Counted from the first letter of the stretch, positions 29,801-44,900 are shown. The stretch: DNA of 64,000 bases from Anodontia alba (GCA_964016985.1 OZ024837.1:36648591-36712590), one strand, 5' to 3'. Made by a program: numbers and translations. Notes: a model not told the origin generated them from the letters alone.

Positions 29801-32800
29801 AGAAGTAAAATAAGTGTAAATTTACCTGTACAAAGCAAGCACCTGTCTTAAACAACCACTTTTTAGATTTCCCCAAGGTGCTTGCTTAACACAGGTTTGA
29901 ATGTATAGTATTTTCTTTCATGTGTAGCATTTAAAATGCATCATAAGTATCAAGGTTATTAAATTACCTCATAATTCTTACTACACCACAACCTCTTTAT
30001 AACACGGTTCGTTATAACACGGTTTTACATATAACACGGTTCAAAGATGAATCCCAAAAATGTATAGATTATATTGAAAAGGTCATTTTTCAATATAATC
30101 TATACATTTTTGTTTGGATATAACACGGGTGTTTAACTTACACGGTTTATGCTATGGAACCCAAAAATAGTGTTATAAAGAGGTTGTGGTGTATATTTAC
30201 CATGTGTATTTGGACAGACAGTCCTGAGGAAAACAGTGTAGACCCAGATGGCTGCAGAATGTGGCATCTCATCAGGGTCTACACTGTTTGCGATCATCCA
30301 GCAATTTTTAGACACAACATCAATTAGTAAATTGTACTTGTTCAAATTTTAGAAGAAGGTGGGTAAGGAGTAGAGGTGTCCGAAGACTTAGGGTAAATAT
30401 GGTATATACAGAGTGGCGAAATTGACCTGTCATTACGAAAACACGCCTATTCAAATATATAGAAAATTTCATCCCCAAAAACTAAAAAAAAAATCAGATA
30501 AAAATCTCGGATATTTTTCATATTTCTGCTCAAAACATGGATTGTGGGTAGTCGTTAGAACCGCCTCGATGAGGCGGTTCTAACGAGTACCCACAATCTA
30601 TGTTTTTGAGCAGAAATAAGAAAAATAATGTATACCCCTGTAAACCCCAGTTTTACTTTATAAAAGTGGGGTTAAAGGGGATAAAATTTATATAGGCATG
30701 TTTTCGTGATGGACTTTTACGTATAATATTCTTTAGGATACGTCCATTACACACTTCAGACATGAAAGCAAGAAAGACCTGCATTCCACTTGAAACAGCA
30801 AGTCGCATAAAGCATATACATATACATTCGACATATACAGTCGACTCTCGTTATCACGAAGCCCAAGGAACTGTCTGAAATCGAGATATCCGTACATCGA
30901 CATATCAGATTTACAGAATTGAGGAAAACAATAATGCGCGTCCGACTGGAGACCAGGAGGTCGCGGGTTCGACCCCCGCCGAGGTCGGCAACATTCTTTC
31001 GTGGAGATTGATCATGAAATATTTTCTACGGTCATTCTCTCCCTTCCGCTGATTCAAGAAGGGCAGTTGTCAGTTTCTGGCGAAAGAATGTGCACAATAC
31101 TGGTTAACCGCTTGGAGGACTAAGCCTACCCAGTAAACGTGTGGTTAGGTAAACTGACCGCGCTCGACATGACCCCATTGGGTTGAATGGGCCGTAAAAC
31201 CTCAACACAAACAAAACAATAAATAGAACAACCACATTTTACAAATGAATAATGCAACTTGACTCCTAAAGTTAGATATGTTGAAAATATTGTGGAAAAG
31301 AGGAGAAATTAGCAATTTCTCCTCTTTTCCACAATATTTTTTTACCTATTATTAGATTTACATGTTGTAAACAGGGACCAGATTTTCATTTCGAGATAAG
31401 CGGTTATTCGAGATAAGCGATGTCGAGATAACGAGAGTCGACTGTAAATATCATCAAAAATCAAAGCGACAGGTCAGCTTTGGAATATTTTGATAGGTAT
31501 AGTTTACCTATACTCACCACATATTGTCCAAGCAAAACAGAAACATCCAACTAAAATAACAACTGTCCACGCGCATACCATTTCTTGCAGAGTTTCATTT
31601 TGTGTCAGCCAAACAAGGAATGGCAGAAATACCAACATTCCTCCAGGTACGATCACATAGATAGGAATCAGATCATTAAGTGGACATTTGCCGGTATTTA
31701 TACCTCCTACAGAACAAAAATAGAAGTTATTGATGCCAATATGGCCAAAGATTACATGTACCACTTAATGCATGTGCGCCCAGCGAAGATTCAGATCAGC
31801 ATGCACATCCAAGCAGTCTGATCAGTGTCTTCGCAGAGCACAGGCATTTAGTCATTAAACCCATATAAAAATGCAAGTGTTGAGTCCACGCCTTAACGGT
31901 ATAAAGCCTATAGACTTTCTCTAGGATAATGGCGTTTTCAGAGGTTTAACCCTTAAACTGCCAATCACAACAATTGTCGTTTGCTGTCTGATCAGAATCC
32001 ACAGTGTGTGCCTGTGTGCAAAATTAGGTTTGAAAAGTTTGCAAGAATATTCAGCAGACGACATAAACAGACGACATTTTCAGATGAAGATTTTCTTGGC
32101 GTTTTAAGGTTTAAGCACCTGTGCTCTGGGTAGCCAAGTATTCAAATGTATATTTGACGTCAGAAATCTCTCTGTTTTCTTTAATCAGTTAAACATTAAT
32201 AGAACCCTTGGTATGTGCATAGTTAAATCTATTGACTTTCCAGCAAGAAATACAAATGGCATGAACATAAATAAATGAAAGATATTAATTAAACTGCAAA
32301 ATGTTGAAATTATAATCCAGTATTTATTTAAATGATAGCCTCTTGTATCCATTTTTTGTGTACATGTATGTGATCATTTTAGTAACTTTTATTGAGTACA
32401 TTAAAATCAATGTAATTATGTCCCCCTCCCCACCCCACCCCCCTACACACACACACCACCCCGCTACCGAAGGGTGGGGGACAAATTGTTTTTTGGGACG
32501 GATCCCTTTGGCTCTGTAACTTTAAAGCCCTTTGGAATATTTTGATGGTACTTGGTAGAAATGTAGAATAGGATAGGATGACGTTACGCGTACAAGAATG
32601 ACAGCTCTGCCTTTCTTACTTTCTGAGTTATCTTCCTTTGTTATATTTGACGGTGATTATGCATTGATTTCGTGTCCGCTCTGTAAGTTGACTACCCTTT
32701 GGAATATTTTTATGATACTTGGTAGAAATGTAAACAGGACGAGACGATGTGTCGCGTACAAGAATGACAACCATGGCTTTCTTACTTTTGGAGTTATCTC

Positions 32801-35800
32801 CCTTTGTTTTTTGTTTGAAATAGGTTTCCTGTCAGCTCTGTAACTCGAAAACCCTTTGGAATATTTTGATGGTACTTGGTAAAAATGTAGAACAGGATTA
32901 GACGGCATTCTTGTACAACTCTGCCTTTTATTTTTGGGGTTATCTCCCTTTGTTGTATTTGACAGTGATTATGCATTGATTTCGTGTCTGCTCTGTAAGT
33001 TGTATACCGTTTGGAATATTTTTATGATACTTGGTAGAAATGTAGAACAGAAGGAGATGACATGTCGCGTACGAGAATGACAACTGGCTTTCTTACGTTT
33101 GGCGTTATCTATCTGTTTTGATTTTGAAATTGATTTAGTGTCCGCTCTGTAACTCGAATAGCCTTTGGAACATTTTGATGGTATATAGTAGAAATGCAGA
33201 ATAGGATGTGACAACGTGTTGTGTACAAGAATGATAACTCTGGCTTTCTTACTTTTGTCATTATCTCCCTTTGTTATATTTGACAGTGATTATGCATTGA
33301 TTTTGTGTCCGCTCTGTAAGTCTTATACTCTTTGGAATATTTTTATGATACTTGGTAGAATTGTAGAACAGAATGAGACAACGTGTCACATACAAGAATG
33401 ACAACTTTGGATTTCTTACTTTTGTAGTTACCGCCCCTTCTTGTTTATTTGATTTTGTGTCTGCTCTGTAACAAGAATACCCTTCGGAATATTTTGATGA
33501 TACTTGGTAGAAATTTAGAACAGGGCGAGATAACGTTTGGGTACAAGAATGACAACTCTGGCTTTCTTACTTTTTGGACTTATCTACCCTTTTTTGTTTA
33601 AATTTGATTTTGTGTCCACTCTGCAACTCAAATACACTTCACAATATTTTGATGATACTTGGTAGAAATATAGAACGGGACGAGATGACGTGTCGCCTAC
33701 AAGAATGACAACTCTGGCGGGATGGGGGTTGGGGGGGGGGGGGGGGGCATGTGCTTTTTTTTTTTTTTTTTTTTCTTAAAAAAAAAAAAACAACTTTTTT
33801 AGTTTAAAGATATAAAACTTTATCGAGCATGAGGTAAGTAATGACCTCACTCCTACATAAAAGTATGTGGACCCTTCGCGCGATAAAACAAGTTTAAATT
33901 CCCCATCTACCACCCCTACACACAGAATTTTTTTCTCTGCTAATTGTTCAAAGGCGGTTCCTCTGTTGTTTTTCTTCTGCTTTGTTCATATGTCAGTTAA
34001 GTTAATGTACCACATTGTTTTGTCATCTCTTCTTTTTATGATGCCTTGTTGTGTCATTATTTGCCTCATTTCTTCTTATGGTGTCTGTCCCTCCATTACC
34101 AAACACGCCTATTCAAATATACGTAAAATTTTACCACCAAAAAAAAAAAAAGAAAATTTTCAGATAAAAATTCTGATATTTTTCACATTTCTGCTCAAAA
34201 CATAGATTGTGGGTACACGTTAGAACCGCCTCGGTGAGGCGGTTCTAACGAGTACCCACAATCTAACGAGTACCCACAATCTATGTTTTTGAGCAGAAAT
34301 AAGAAAAATAATGTATACCCCTGTAAACCCCAGTTTTACTATATAAAAGTGGGGTTTAAGGGGGTCAGTTTTATATAGGCATGTTTTCGTGATGATCTCT
34401 TCTTTTGATGCTGCCTTGGAAAGCTGTTTTGTCATTATTATTTCTTCTTCTCTTCTTATGGTGCCTTGAAAAGCTACAGTAGAATTAGCCATGAGTACTC
34501 GTCTTTGTTAATTATAGTGATTAATTTGATTTTTATGTTTTCGCTTTGGTGCATTGACTGAGCTAGGAGCCATTTTGCGAACCGAATTTTTATGTACTTC
34601 TGTATTAAGAGTAGCCTCGGGACCCAGGGTAAAGTTGGCTAGCTGTAAAAGTGCTTTAAACCCCCGGTGGTTTACTTTGCTGGCCGTTCTAAGGCGGTGG
34701 TCCCGGTGTTAGTCTTACTCTTTGTTGCTTTGTGGTTTATTCTACGAGGCGATTTGTTATATGTCTTACCGTGTGTCATTTTGTTCTTGTGTTTTTCAGT
34801 CCTTGTAGCATTGCGATTACCTCGCTTGGGGAAGAAAGAGCTAATCTTAGTGCTTACGTTTGTCCGATTTGTGCTTGTTTGGATTTGTCGGTTTCCTTCC
34901 TCTTCCTCTTGGTGTCTGGGAAGGGCTGCGGTTTGTGATTGTGATTGAGGCACTCCCTGGACGTTTCTCTTACCTTTCTTTTGTAATTATTTGTACCTCA
35001 TCTTTTCTTTTTTACGGTGTCTTGAAAAACTGTCTTCTTATTAGTTTGTCCCTCATCTGTTCTTCTTACGGTGCCTGTCCCTCATCTCTTCTTACGGTGC
35101 CTTGGAAAGCCGTTTTGTCATTATTTGTCCCTAATCTCACTTTCCTATGGTGCCTGTTCCTCATCTCTTCTGACGGTGCCTTGGAAAGCTGTTTTGTCAT
35201 TATTTGTCCCTCATCTGTTATATTTCTGGTGCCTTGGAAAGCTGTTTTGTTATTATTTATCCCTCTTCTCTTTGTATGGTGCCTTGGAAAGCTTTTATCA
35301 TTATTTGTCCCTCATCTCTTCTTAAGGTGCCTTTGAGAGCTGTTTTATCATTTTTGTCCCTCATCTCTTGATCGTATGGGGCCATGGAAAGCTGTTGCAT
35401 CATTATTTATCCCCCATTTCTTCTTATGGTGCCTTATTTGTCCCTCATCTCTTCTTGTTACGGTGCCTTGGAAAGCTGTTTTGTCATTATTTATCCCCCA
35501 TTTCTTCTTATGGTGCCTTATTTGTCCCTCATCTCTTTTTGTTACGGTGCCTTGGAAAGCTGTTTTGTCATATTTGTCCCTCATTTCTTCTTACGGTGCT
35601 TTGGAAAGCAGTTGTGTCATCATTTGTCTCGCGTCTCTTCTTACGGTGCCTTGGAAAGCTGCTATTTGACTTTGCCCGTTCCTAAGTAACTTCCTTTATA
35701 TTCAAGTTCATGCATATATAAGACCCCCCCGTCTCACCCACAGTCAGAGCCTCATATAACTGCGCATGTAAAATATAAGTGAAGATACCCAAAAAATGCC

Positions 35801-35852
35801 ACAATCACAAGCACAGACCTCCCGAGGCACAAATGAAGGAGAGATGAGGAAA

Positions 35853-35930
<78 letters not shown>

Positions 35931-38134
35931 ATTCCACATACGAAACCACAGACGCACGAACAGAAGAACTGCAACAGGGGAACCGCCTTGGAACGGTCAG
36001 TAGGAAACTATTCTGGGGCTAAATCAAGTTTTACTCGTACGAAACCTCACCTTCAGTTCGGATGCATTTCTAAATTACAAACATATGCAGGATTATTTGC
36101 GCTGGGCGCAAAACTTCCGACTTTGGAGTTTTGGCCTCTATCGATCACAGACGTTATGTACCAGTAATCCTATGTTGGACTTTTTGCGTATATACGCAAA
36201 TTCTTTATAGAGGCATGGATTTTTCTGCGTATGTCCGCAGAATGTCCTCCAAGTTTGACGCAAAATTTCCAGAATTTCATATGTTAGATTTGGAAGATCA
36301 TCGTCATTGCTACTAATGCTATATTGGACTTTGACGTACATACGCATATCCTTTACAGAGTCGTGATTACGAAACGTGCCTATTCAAATATATAGAAAAT
36401 TTCACCGCCAAAAACTGAAAATTTTCAGATTAAAAAAACTCTGATATTTTTCATATTTCTGCTTAAAACATAGATTGTGGGTACACGTTAGAACCGCCTC
36501 ATCGAGGCGGTTCTAACGAGTACTCACAATCTATGTTTTTGAGCAGAAATAAGGAAAATAATGTATACCCCTGTAAACCCCAGTTTTACTCTATAAAAGT
36601 GGGGTTTAATGGGGTCAAAATTATATAGGCATGTTTTCGTGATGTTTATAGAAATTTGCATATGAGCACAAATAATCCTATCATGGAATACTTGCATAGG
36701 TACGCAAAAAATAACCAAGTCTCTAATAGAATTTTGCATTTGAGCGCAAAAATTCCGATCGTGGAATATCTGCTTCCGTACGCAAAATATATCCAAGGCT
36801 CTTTTCCATTATGAAAACTCGCCTATTCAAATATATAGAAAATTTCACCTCAAAAACTGAAAATTTTCAGATGAAAAACTCTGATATTTTTCACATTTCT
36901 GCTCAAAACATGGAGTGTGGGTACTCGTTAGAACCGCCTCGAAAATAATGTATACCCCTGTAAATCCCAGTGGGGTTTAAGGGGGTCAGAATTATATAGG
37001 CATGTTTTCGTGATGACAAGAATTTTACTCGAATATTCCAAAACAGTGTTTCTGCGTAGGCAGAAATTCCGACAGAGTGACAATATATGAGTGTTCATAA
37101 AGGATTATTTGCGCCCAGCGCAAATAGCCCATATCTGGACCAGTCAACTGGTTATTTATAGCCACGCTATTCTTGTCGCTGTGACGTCAGAGTGCAGTGT
37201 AAAGAGGGGTGTCTGTAAAACCTGGACTGGGACATAGACAAGCAGTGCAGACCGAGATCAGACTCCGCAGAACGCGGCGTCTGATCAGTCTGATTGTTTG
37301 CTTAAATTACAGGAAGTTAAGATTAATGAAACAGTCTTACGTCCCCGTTCAGGACCATTTTCCCACCCTACACTCAGAGACAATCGACATATCAGTGCTC
37401 TCAGTGCTTTGATTAATTGCAAGGGACATCAATATGGCATATTGACCCTAAATATTTATACAGATATGCTTTACAAAGGAACAGATTGATCTTGGTCTAC
37501 ATTGTTTGCAAGAGTTCATGAAAACTTTTCAACAATTGTCGGACACTTTTCTGACAATTAGAATGTACTGGAAATCATTAACATCAACATCACGAAAACA
37601 TGCCTATATAATTTTGACCCCCTTAAACCCCAGTTTTATATAGTAAAACTGGGGTTTACAGGGGTATACATTATTTTTCTTATTTCTGCTCAAAAGCATA
37701 GAATGTGGGTACTCGTTAGAACCTCACCGAGGCGGTTCTAACGAGTACCCACAATCTATGTTTTGAGCAGAAATATGAAGAATATCAGAATTTTTTAGCT
37801 GAAAATTTTCATTGTTTGGTGGTTAAATTTTCAGTATATTTGAATAGGTATGTTTTCGTAATGGATTTATGCCTGACCACAAATGATTAAAGTGGTCTAT
37901 AATTACCCTAATTATTAGTACACTTTAACTACTTACCATACTTCTCCTAAAATTTGAAAGATTTCATTCTACTACCTGCCGTTATGTCAAAAATATTGCT
38001 GGATGAGTGGTCAACAACGTGGATCCTGATCAGACGTCGTGTTCCGGTGCATCTGATCTGGGTCTGGGTCTACTTTTTTGCACAAGCCCATCTGTCTCAT
38101 TATTTAGGGTTATTACGGTTGTTGAAATTCGTAT

Positions 38135-38165
<31 letters not shown>

Positions 38166-38859
38166 TTTTAGTCAGAGTCAAGTGCACCTTACTTTAATTG
38201 TTCCATCATCACTACTACTACACTACAACTCTGGTCCTTTCCGTTAATGCTCAAGTATTGACAAAACTATCATTCAACTTTTTTATTCTCACACTGGCAT
38301 TAACTCCCATAAGGCCAGTCTTGTCTGTTGATGCTATCATTAAAATACTGAGAACAGAAAATCAAGAGCTGAACTTTACCCCTTGCTTGATTCGAACCTG
38401 GAACCTTGTGGTCCGGAGTAGCTCAGTGAATACGGTAAGTCAGTTGACTTTCTTCTTCATCCCGTATGTCATATATGCAATTTTTAGTTTTGTATTTCAC
38501 TGTAAGGATTTATGCAAATAAAAATACTATTTAAATCAAGTCTACCAAGGTGCTATACAATGGTAGATATTCCTACAGTTTAAGTATGAAAGCATTCAAA
38601 ATCATACTTCCTGTAAAATGAAGAGCTGAGCCCAGTTCGAAACTAACGATGTTAAAACCTATCGTTAAAACTGATCATTAAATATGGCATATATTAATAT
38701 TTTTGCTGAAAAAATGTGAATAGCTTTTGCATTTGCAAAAGCTACACACATTTTTTCAGTAAAAATAACTGAATTAGATATTGTACTTATTAGAACAGTT
38801 AACATTTTGAACAGTAACGAGCTCATTAAGCTAACGATGCTTTGAACAAATGGGCACAG

Positions 38860-38929
<70 letters not shown>

Positions 38930-41900
38930 GAATTAAAACAAAGAAAAACTAAATACTTAATGTTAACCGATCATGTATTTCAGTTGACGATTGTGCCATT
39001 TCAAGTTTATATTATTGGTTATCGATTTGGGTTTAATTAACAATATCGATTTAATTACAAAAAAAAATCTAATTTTATGATGATGGAAATGGATAAACTG
39101 CACTTTCAGGGAGTTAACTCTTTTAAGATTGTTATTGTTCCCTTCTGAAAAGGGGTCTAATGCTGCAAAAGGAAAGCATTTGCTCCCGGAGGGAGGACAT
39201 TCTGTCCTTTAGAGTGGTCCCGTGTGCAGGAAGGCAAACTGGAAGTCACAAAAATGTCTCCCTTAACAAAAAGAGCGCAAAGTCTTATAATGATCAATCT
39301 ATGCCTATCCGAGCATAAATAGTGTAAAACCACTCGAAAATTAGACCACTGAGCCATAAAGACCAGCTTTTACCAGTCCCAAATCGGGTCTTTCTTGTTA
39401 TTCTACATAGATCCATGTAGGGTATTCGCATGATATTTTTCTTACTTCTCTACGAAAATATATGTAGTGGGTACTCATTAGAAGTGTGGGTACTCATTAC
39501 CCACACGAGGAGAAATAAGAAAGCTATCAGTACTTTTTGGTTGAAAACAAAAACTTATCTGGAGCTATATTCTACATTCAATATTAAGACCGCTCCACTA
39601 ATAAGACCACTTTTAGGCAGTACCAAAGGTGGTCTTAATAGCAGAATTGTACTGTAAATACACCACAACTTCTGTTGGGGTCCATAGCATAAACCGTGTT
39701 AGTTAAACAACCGTGTTATATCCAAACAACAATGTATAGATTATATTGAAAAATGACCATGGTCATTTTTCAATATAATCTATACATTTTTGGGTCCATC
39801 TTTGAACCGCGTTATATCCAAAACCGTGTTATAACGAACCGTGTGATAAAAAGGTTGTAATGTACCAAACCCGACATTAAGTCTCCAGTAAGAGAGTGTT
39901 ACCACATGCATTGCAATATATAAGATACTCTTTCCATTATGTCATATTGTTTTTACTCCTTCCTATACGACGATTTTTAATCAGGGTATAAGCATGAAAC
40001 TGGTTTAATGCCGTTCTATCTGATGAAACTTTAATAAGGATGTGTTAATAAAACTTTCCCGTTTTCCATATAAAAGAGACTTTTATCAAGTTTCATGTTT
40101 GAATATTGAAACAAAAGTGTTGCAAACCCCCCNNNNNNNNNNNNNNNNNNNNNNNNNNNNNNNNNNNNNNNNNNNNNNNNNNNNNNNNNNNNNNNNNNNN
40201 NNNNNNNNNNNNNNNNNNNNNNNNNNNNNNNNNNNNNNNNNNNNNNNNNNNNNNNNNNNNNNNNNNNNNNNNNNNNNNNNNNNNNNNNNNNNNNNNNNNN
40301 NNNNNNNNNNNNNNNNNNNNNNNNNNNNNNNNCTCATGTGCCCATTTTTCCATCCAAATGAGTGAATTTGTATATTTTAGTTGTCCTAGAGTGAGGATAT
40401 GATGATTTTCTTCATTTTCGAAAAACTTTTCAGAAAATCGAAAAAATTGAAGTTTTTCGCCCACCCGCGGACCTGGGGAACTTTTTGGGGTCAAATCACT
40501 CATGTGCCCATTTTCCATCCAAATGAGTGAATTTGTATATTTTAGTTGTCCCTAGAGTGAGGATATGATGATTTTCTTCATTTTCGAAAACTTTCAGAAA
40601 ATCGAAAAAATTGAGTTTTCGCCCACCGCGGACCTGGGGAACTTTTTGGGGTCAAATCACTCATGTGCCCATTTTCCATCCAAATGAGTGAATTTGTATA
40701 TTTTAGTTGTCCTAGAGTGAGGATATGATGATTTTCTTCATTTTCGAAAACTTTCAGAAAATCGAAAAAATTGAAGTTTTCGCCCACCGCGGACCTGGGG
40801 AACTTTTTGGGGTCAAATCACTCATGTGCCCATTTTCCATCCAAATGAGTGAATTTGTATATTTTAGTTGTCCTAGAGTGAGGATATGATGATTTTCTTC
40901 ATTTTCGAAAACTTTTCAGAAAATCGAAAAATTGAAGTTTTCGCCCACCGCGGACCTGGGGAACTTTTTGGGGTCAATCACTCATGTGCCCATTTTCCAT
41001 CCAAATGAGTGAATTTGTATATTTTAGTTGTCCTAGAGTGAGGATATGATGATTTTCTTCATTTTCGAAAACTTTTCAGAAAATCGAAAAAATTGAAGTT
41101 TTCGCCCACCGCGGACCTGGGGAACTTTTGGGGTCAAATCACTCATGTGCCCATTTTCCATCCAAATGAGTGAATTTGTATATTTTAGTTGTCCTAGAGT
41201 GAGGATATGATGATTTTCTTCATTTTCGAAAACTTTTCAGAAAATCGAAAAAATTGAAGTTTTCGCCCACCCGCGGACCTGGGGAACTTTTTGGGGTCAA
41301 ATCACTCATGTGCCCATTTTTCCATCCAAATGAGTGAATTTGTATATTTTAGTTGTCCTAGAGTGAGGATATGATGATTTTCTTCATTTTCGAAAACTTT
41401 TCAGAAAATCGAAAAAATTGAAGTTTTCGCCCACCGCGGACCTGGGGAACTTTTTGGGGTCAAATCACTCATGTGCCCATTTTCCATCCAAATGAGTGAA
41501 TTTGTATATTTTAGTTGTCCTAGAGTGAGGATATGATGATTTTCTTCATTTTCGAAAACTTTTCAGAAAATCGAAAAAATTGAAGTTTTCGCCCACCGCG
41601 GACCTGGGGAACTTTTTGGGGTCAAATCACTCATGTGCCCATTTTCCATCCAAATGAGTGAATTTGTATATTTTAGTTGTCCTAGAGTGAGGATATGATG
41701 ATTTTCTTCATTTTCGAAAACTTTTCAGAAAATCGAAAAAATTGAAGTTTTCGCCCACCGCGGACCTGGGGAACTTTTTGGGGTCAAATCACTCATGTGC
41801 CCATTTTCCATCCAAATGAGTGAATTTGTATATTTTAGTTGTCCTAGAGTGAGGATATGATGATTTTCTTCATTTTCGAAAACTTTTCAGAAAATCGAAA

Positions 41901-44900
41901 AAATTGAAGTTTTCGCCCACCGCGGACCTGGGGAACTTTTTGGGGTCAAATCACTCATGTGCCCATTTTCCATCCAAATGAGTGAATTTGTATATTTTAG
42001 TTGTCCTAGAGTGAGGATATGATGATTTCTTCATTTTCGAAAACTTTTCAGAAAATCGAAAAAATTGAAGTTTTCGCCCACCGCGGACCTGGGGAACTTT
42101 TTGGGGTCAAATCACTCATGTGCCCATTTTCCATCCAAATGAGTGAATTTGTATATTTTAGTTGTCCTAGAGTGAGGATATGATGATTTTCTTCATTTTC
42201 GAAAACTTTTCAGAAAATCGAAAAAATTGAAGTTTTCGCCCACCGCGGACCTGGGGAACTTTTTGGGGTCAAATCACTCATGTGCCCATTTTCCATCCAA
42301 ATGAGTGAATTTGTATATTTTAGTTGTCCTAGAGTGAGGATATGATGATTTTCTTCATTTTCGAAAACTTTTCAGAAAATCGAAAAAATTGAAGTTTTCG
42401 CCCACCGCGGACCTGGGGAACTTTTTGGGGTCAAATCACTCATGTGCCCATTTTCCATCCAAATGAGTGAATTTGTATATTTTAGTTGTCCTAGAGTGAG
42501 GATATGATGATTTTCTTCATTTTCGAAAACTTTTCAGAAAATCGAAAAAATTGAAGTTTTCGCCCACCGCGGACCTGGGGAACTTTTTGGGGTCAAATCA
42601 CTCATGTGCCCATTTTCCATCCAAATGAGTGAATTTGTATATTTTAGTTGTCCTAGAGTGAGGATATGATGATTTTCTTCATTTTCGAAAACTTTTCAGA
42701 AAATCGAAAAAATTGAAGTTTTCGCCCACCGCGGACCTGGGGAACTTTTTGGGGTCAAATCACTCATGTGCCCATTTTCCATCCAAATGAGTGAATTTGT
42801 ATATTTTAGTTGTCCTAGAGTGAGGATATGATGATTTTCTTCATTTTCGAAACTTTTCAGAAAATCGAAAAAATTGAAGTTTTCGCCCACCGCGGACCTG
42901 GGGAACTTTTTGGGGTCAAATCACTCATGTGCCCATTTTCCATCCAAATGAGTGAATTTGTATATTTTAGTTGTCCTAGAGTGAGGATATGATGATTTTC
43001 TTCATTTTCGAAAACTTTTCAGAAATCGAAAAATTGAAGTTTTCGCCCACCGCGGACCTGGGGAACTTTTTGGGGTCAAATCACTCATGTGCCCATTTTC
43101 CATCCAAATGAGTGAATTTGTATATTTTAGTTGTCCTAGAGTGAGGATATGATGATTTTCTTCATTTTCGAAAACTTTTCAGAAAATCGAAAAAATTGAA
43201 GTTTTCGCCACCGCGGACCTGGGGAACTTTTTGGGGTCAAATCACTCATGTGCCCATTTTCCATCCAAATGAGTGAATTTGTATATTTTAGTTGTCCTAG
43301 AGTGAGGATATGATGATTTTCTTCATTTTCGAAAACTTTTCAGAAAATCGAAAAAATTGAAGTTTTCGCCCACCGCGGACCTGGGGAACTTTTTGGGGTC
43401 AAATCACTCATGTGCCCATTTTCCATCCAAATGAGTGAATTTGTATATTTTAGTTGTCCTAGAGTGAGGATATGATGATTTTCTTCATTTTCGAAAACTT
43501 TTCAGAAAATCGAAAAAATTGAAGTTTTCGCCCACCGCGGACCTGGGGAACTTTTTGGGGTCAAATCACTCATGTGCCCCATTTTCCATCCAAATGAGTG
43601 AATTTGTATATTTTAGTTGTCCTAGAGTGAGGATATGATGATTTTCTTCATTTTCGAAAACTTTTCAGAAAATCGAAAAAATTGAAGTTTTCGCCCACCG
43701 CGGACCTGGGGAACTTTTTGGGGTCAAATCACTCATGTGCCCATTTTCCATCCAAATGAGTGAATTTGTATATTTTAGTTGTCCTAGAGTGAGGATATGA
43801 TGATTTTCTTCATTTTCGAAAACTTTTCAGAAAATCGAAAAAATTGAAGTTTTCGCCCACCGCGGACCTGGGGAACTTTTTGGGGTCAAATCACTCATGT
43901 GCCCATTTTCCATCCAAATGAGTGAATTTGTATATTTTAGTTGTCCTAGAGTGAGGATATGATGATTTTCTTCATTTTCGAAAACTTTTCAGAAAATCGA
44001 AAAAATTGAAGTTTTCGCCCACCGCGGACCTGGGGAACTTTTTGGGGTCAAATCACTCATGTGCCCATTTTCCATCCAAATGAGTGAATTTGTATATTTT
44101 AGTTGTCCTAGAGTGAGGATATGATGATTTTCTTCATTTTCGAAAACTTTTCAGAAAATCGAAAAATTGAAGTTTTCGCCCACCGCGGACCTGGGGAACT
44201 TTTGGGGTCAAATCACTCATGTGCCCATTTTCCATCCAAATGAGTGAATTTGTATATTTTAGTTGTCCTAGAGTGAGGATATGATGATTTTCTTCATTTT
44301 CGAAAACTTTTCAGAAAATCGAAAAATTGAAGTTTTCGCCCACCGCGGACCTGGGGAACTTTTTGGGGTCAAATCACTCATGTGCCCATTTTCCATCCAA
44401 ATGAGTGAATTTGTATATTTTAGTTGTCCTAGAGTGAGGATATGATGATTTTCTTCATTTTCGAAAACTTTTCAGAAAATCGAAAAAATTGAAGTTTTCG
44501 CCCACCGCGGACCTGGGGAACTTTTTGGGGTCAAATCACTCATGTGCCCATTTTCCATCCAAATGAGTGAATTTGTATATTTTAGTTGTCCTAGAGTGAG
44601 GATATGATGATTTTCTTCATTTTCGAAAACTTTTCAGAAAATCGAAAAAATTGAAGTTTTCGCCCACCGCGGACCTGGGGAACTTTTTGGGGTCAAATCA
44701 CTCATGTGCCCATTTTCCATCCAAATGAGTGAATTTGTATATTTTAGTTGTCCTAGAGTGAGGATATGATGATTTTCTTCATTTTCGAAAACTTTTCAGA
44801 AAATCGAAAAAAATTGAAGTTTTCGCCCACCGCGGACCTGGGGAACTTTTTGGGGTCAAATCACTCATGTGCCCATTTTCCATCCAAATGAGTGAATTTG

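Larger units (their letters stand above)
29031..29933. mobile_element. foldback element with ~118-bp inverted arms
   Basis: Left arm 29031-29148, right arm about 29818-29933, nearly exact complements: AAATGCTACACATGAAAGAA, ATTCAAACCTGTGTTAAGCA, AGACAGGTGCTTGCTTTGTA. The interior holds a family-J MITE and family-K sequence. Confidence 0.8.
36080..37120. repeat. degenerate repeats with 'TACGCAAA' boxes
   Basis: Repeated ~100-bp phrases such as TTTGCGTATATACGCAAATT, TGCATAGGTACGCAAAAA and ATTTGCGCTGGGCGCAAA, the last inverted at about 37105. Two CATTACG MITEs have landed in it. Confidence 0.5.

Noticed and set aside
34667..35689. Overlapping Leu/Cys/Ser-rich open frames in three frames
   Set aside because: They follow the ~50-bp minisatellite and coexist in several frames and on both strands; no conserved domain.
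35744..36167. Open frames with long Ser-Leu or Arg-Glu dipeptide runs
   Set aside because: Translations of the (GA)n microsatellite.
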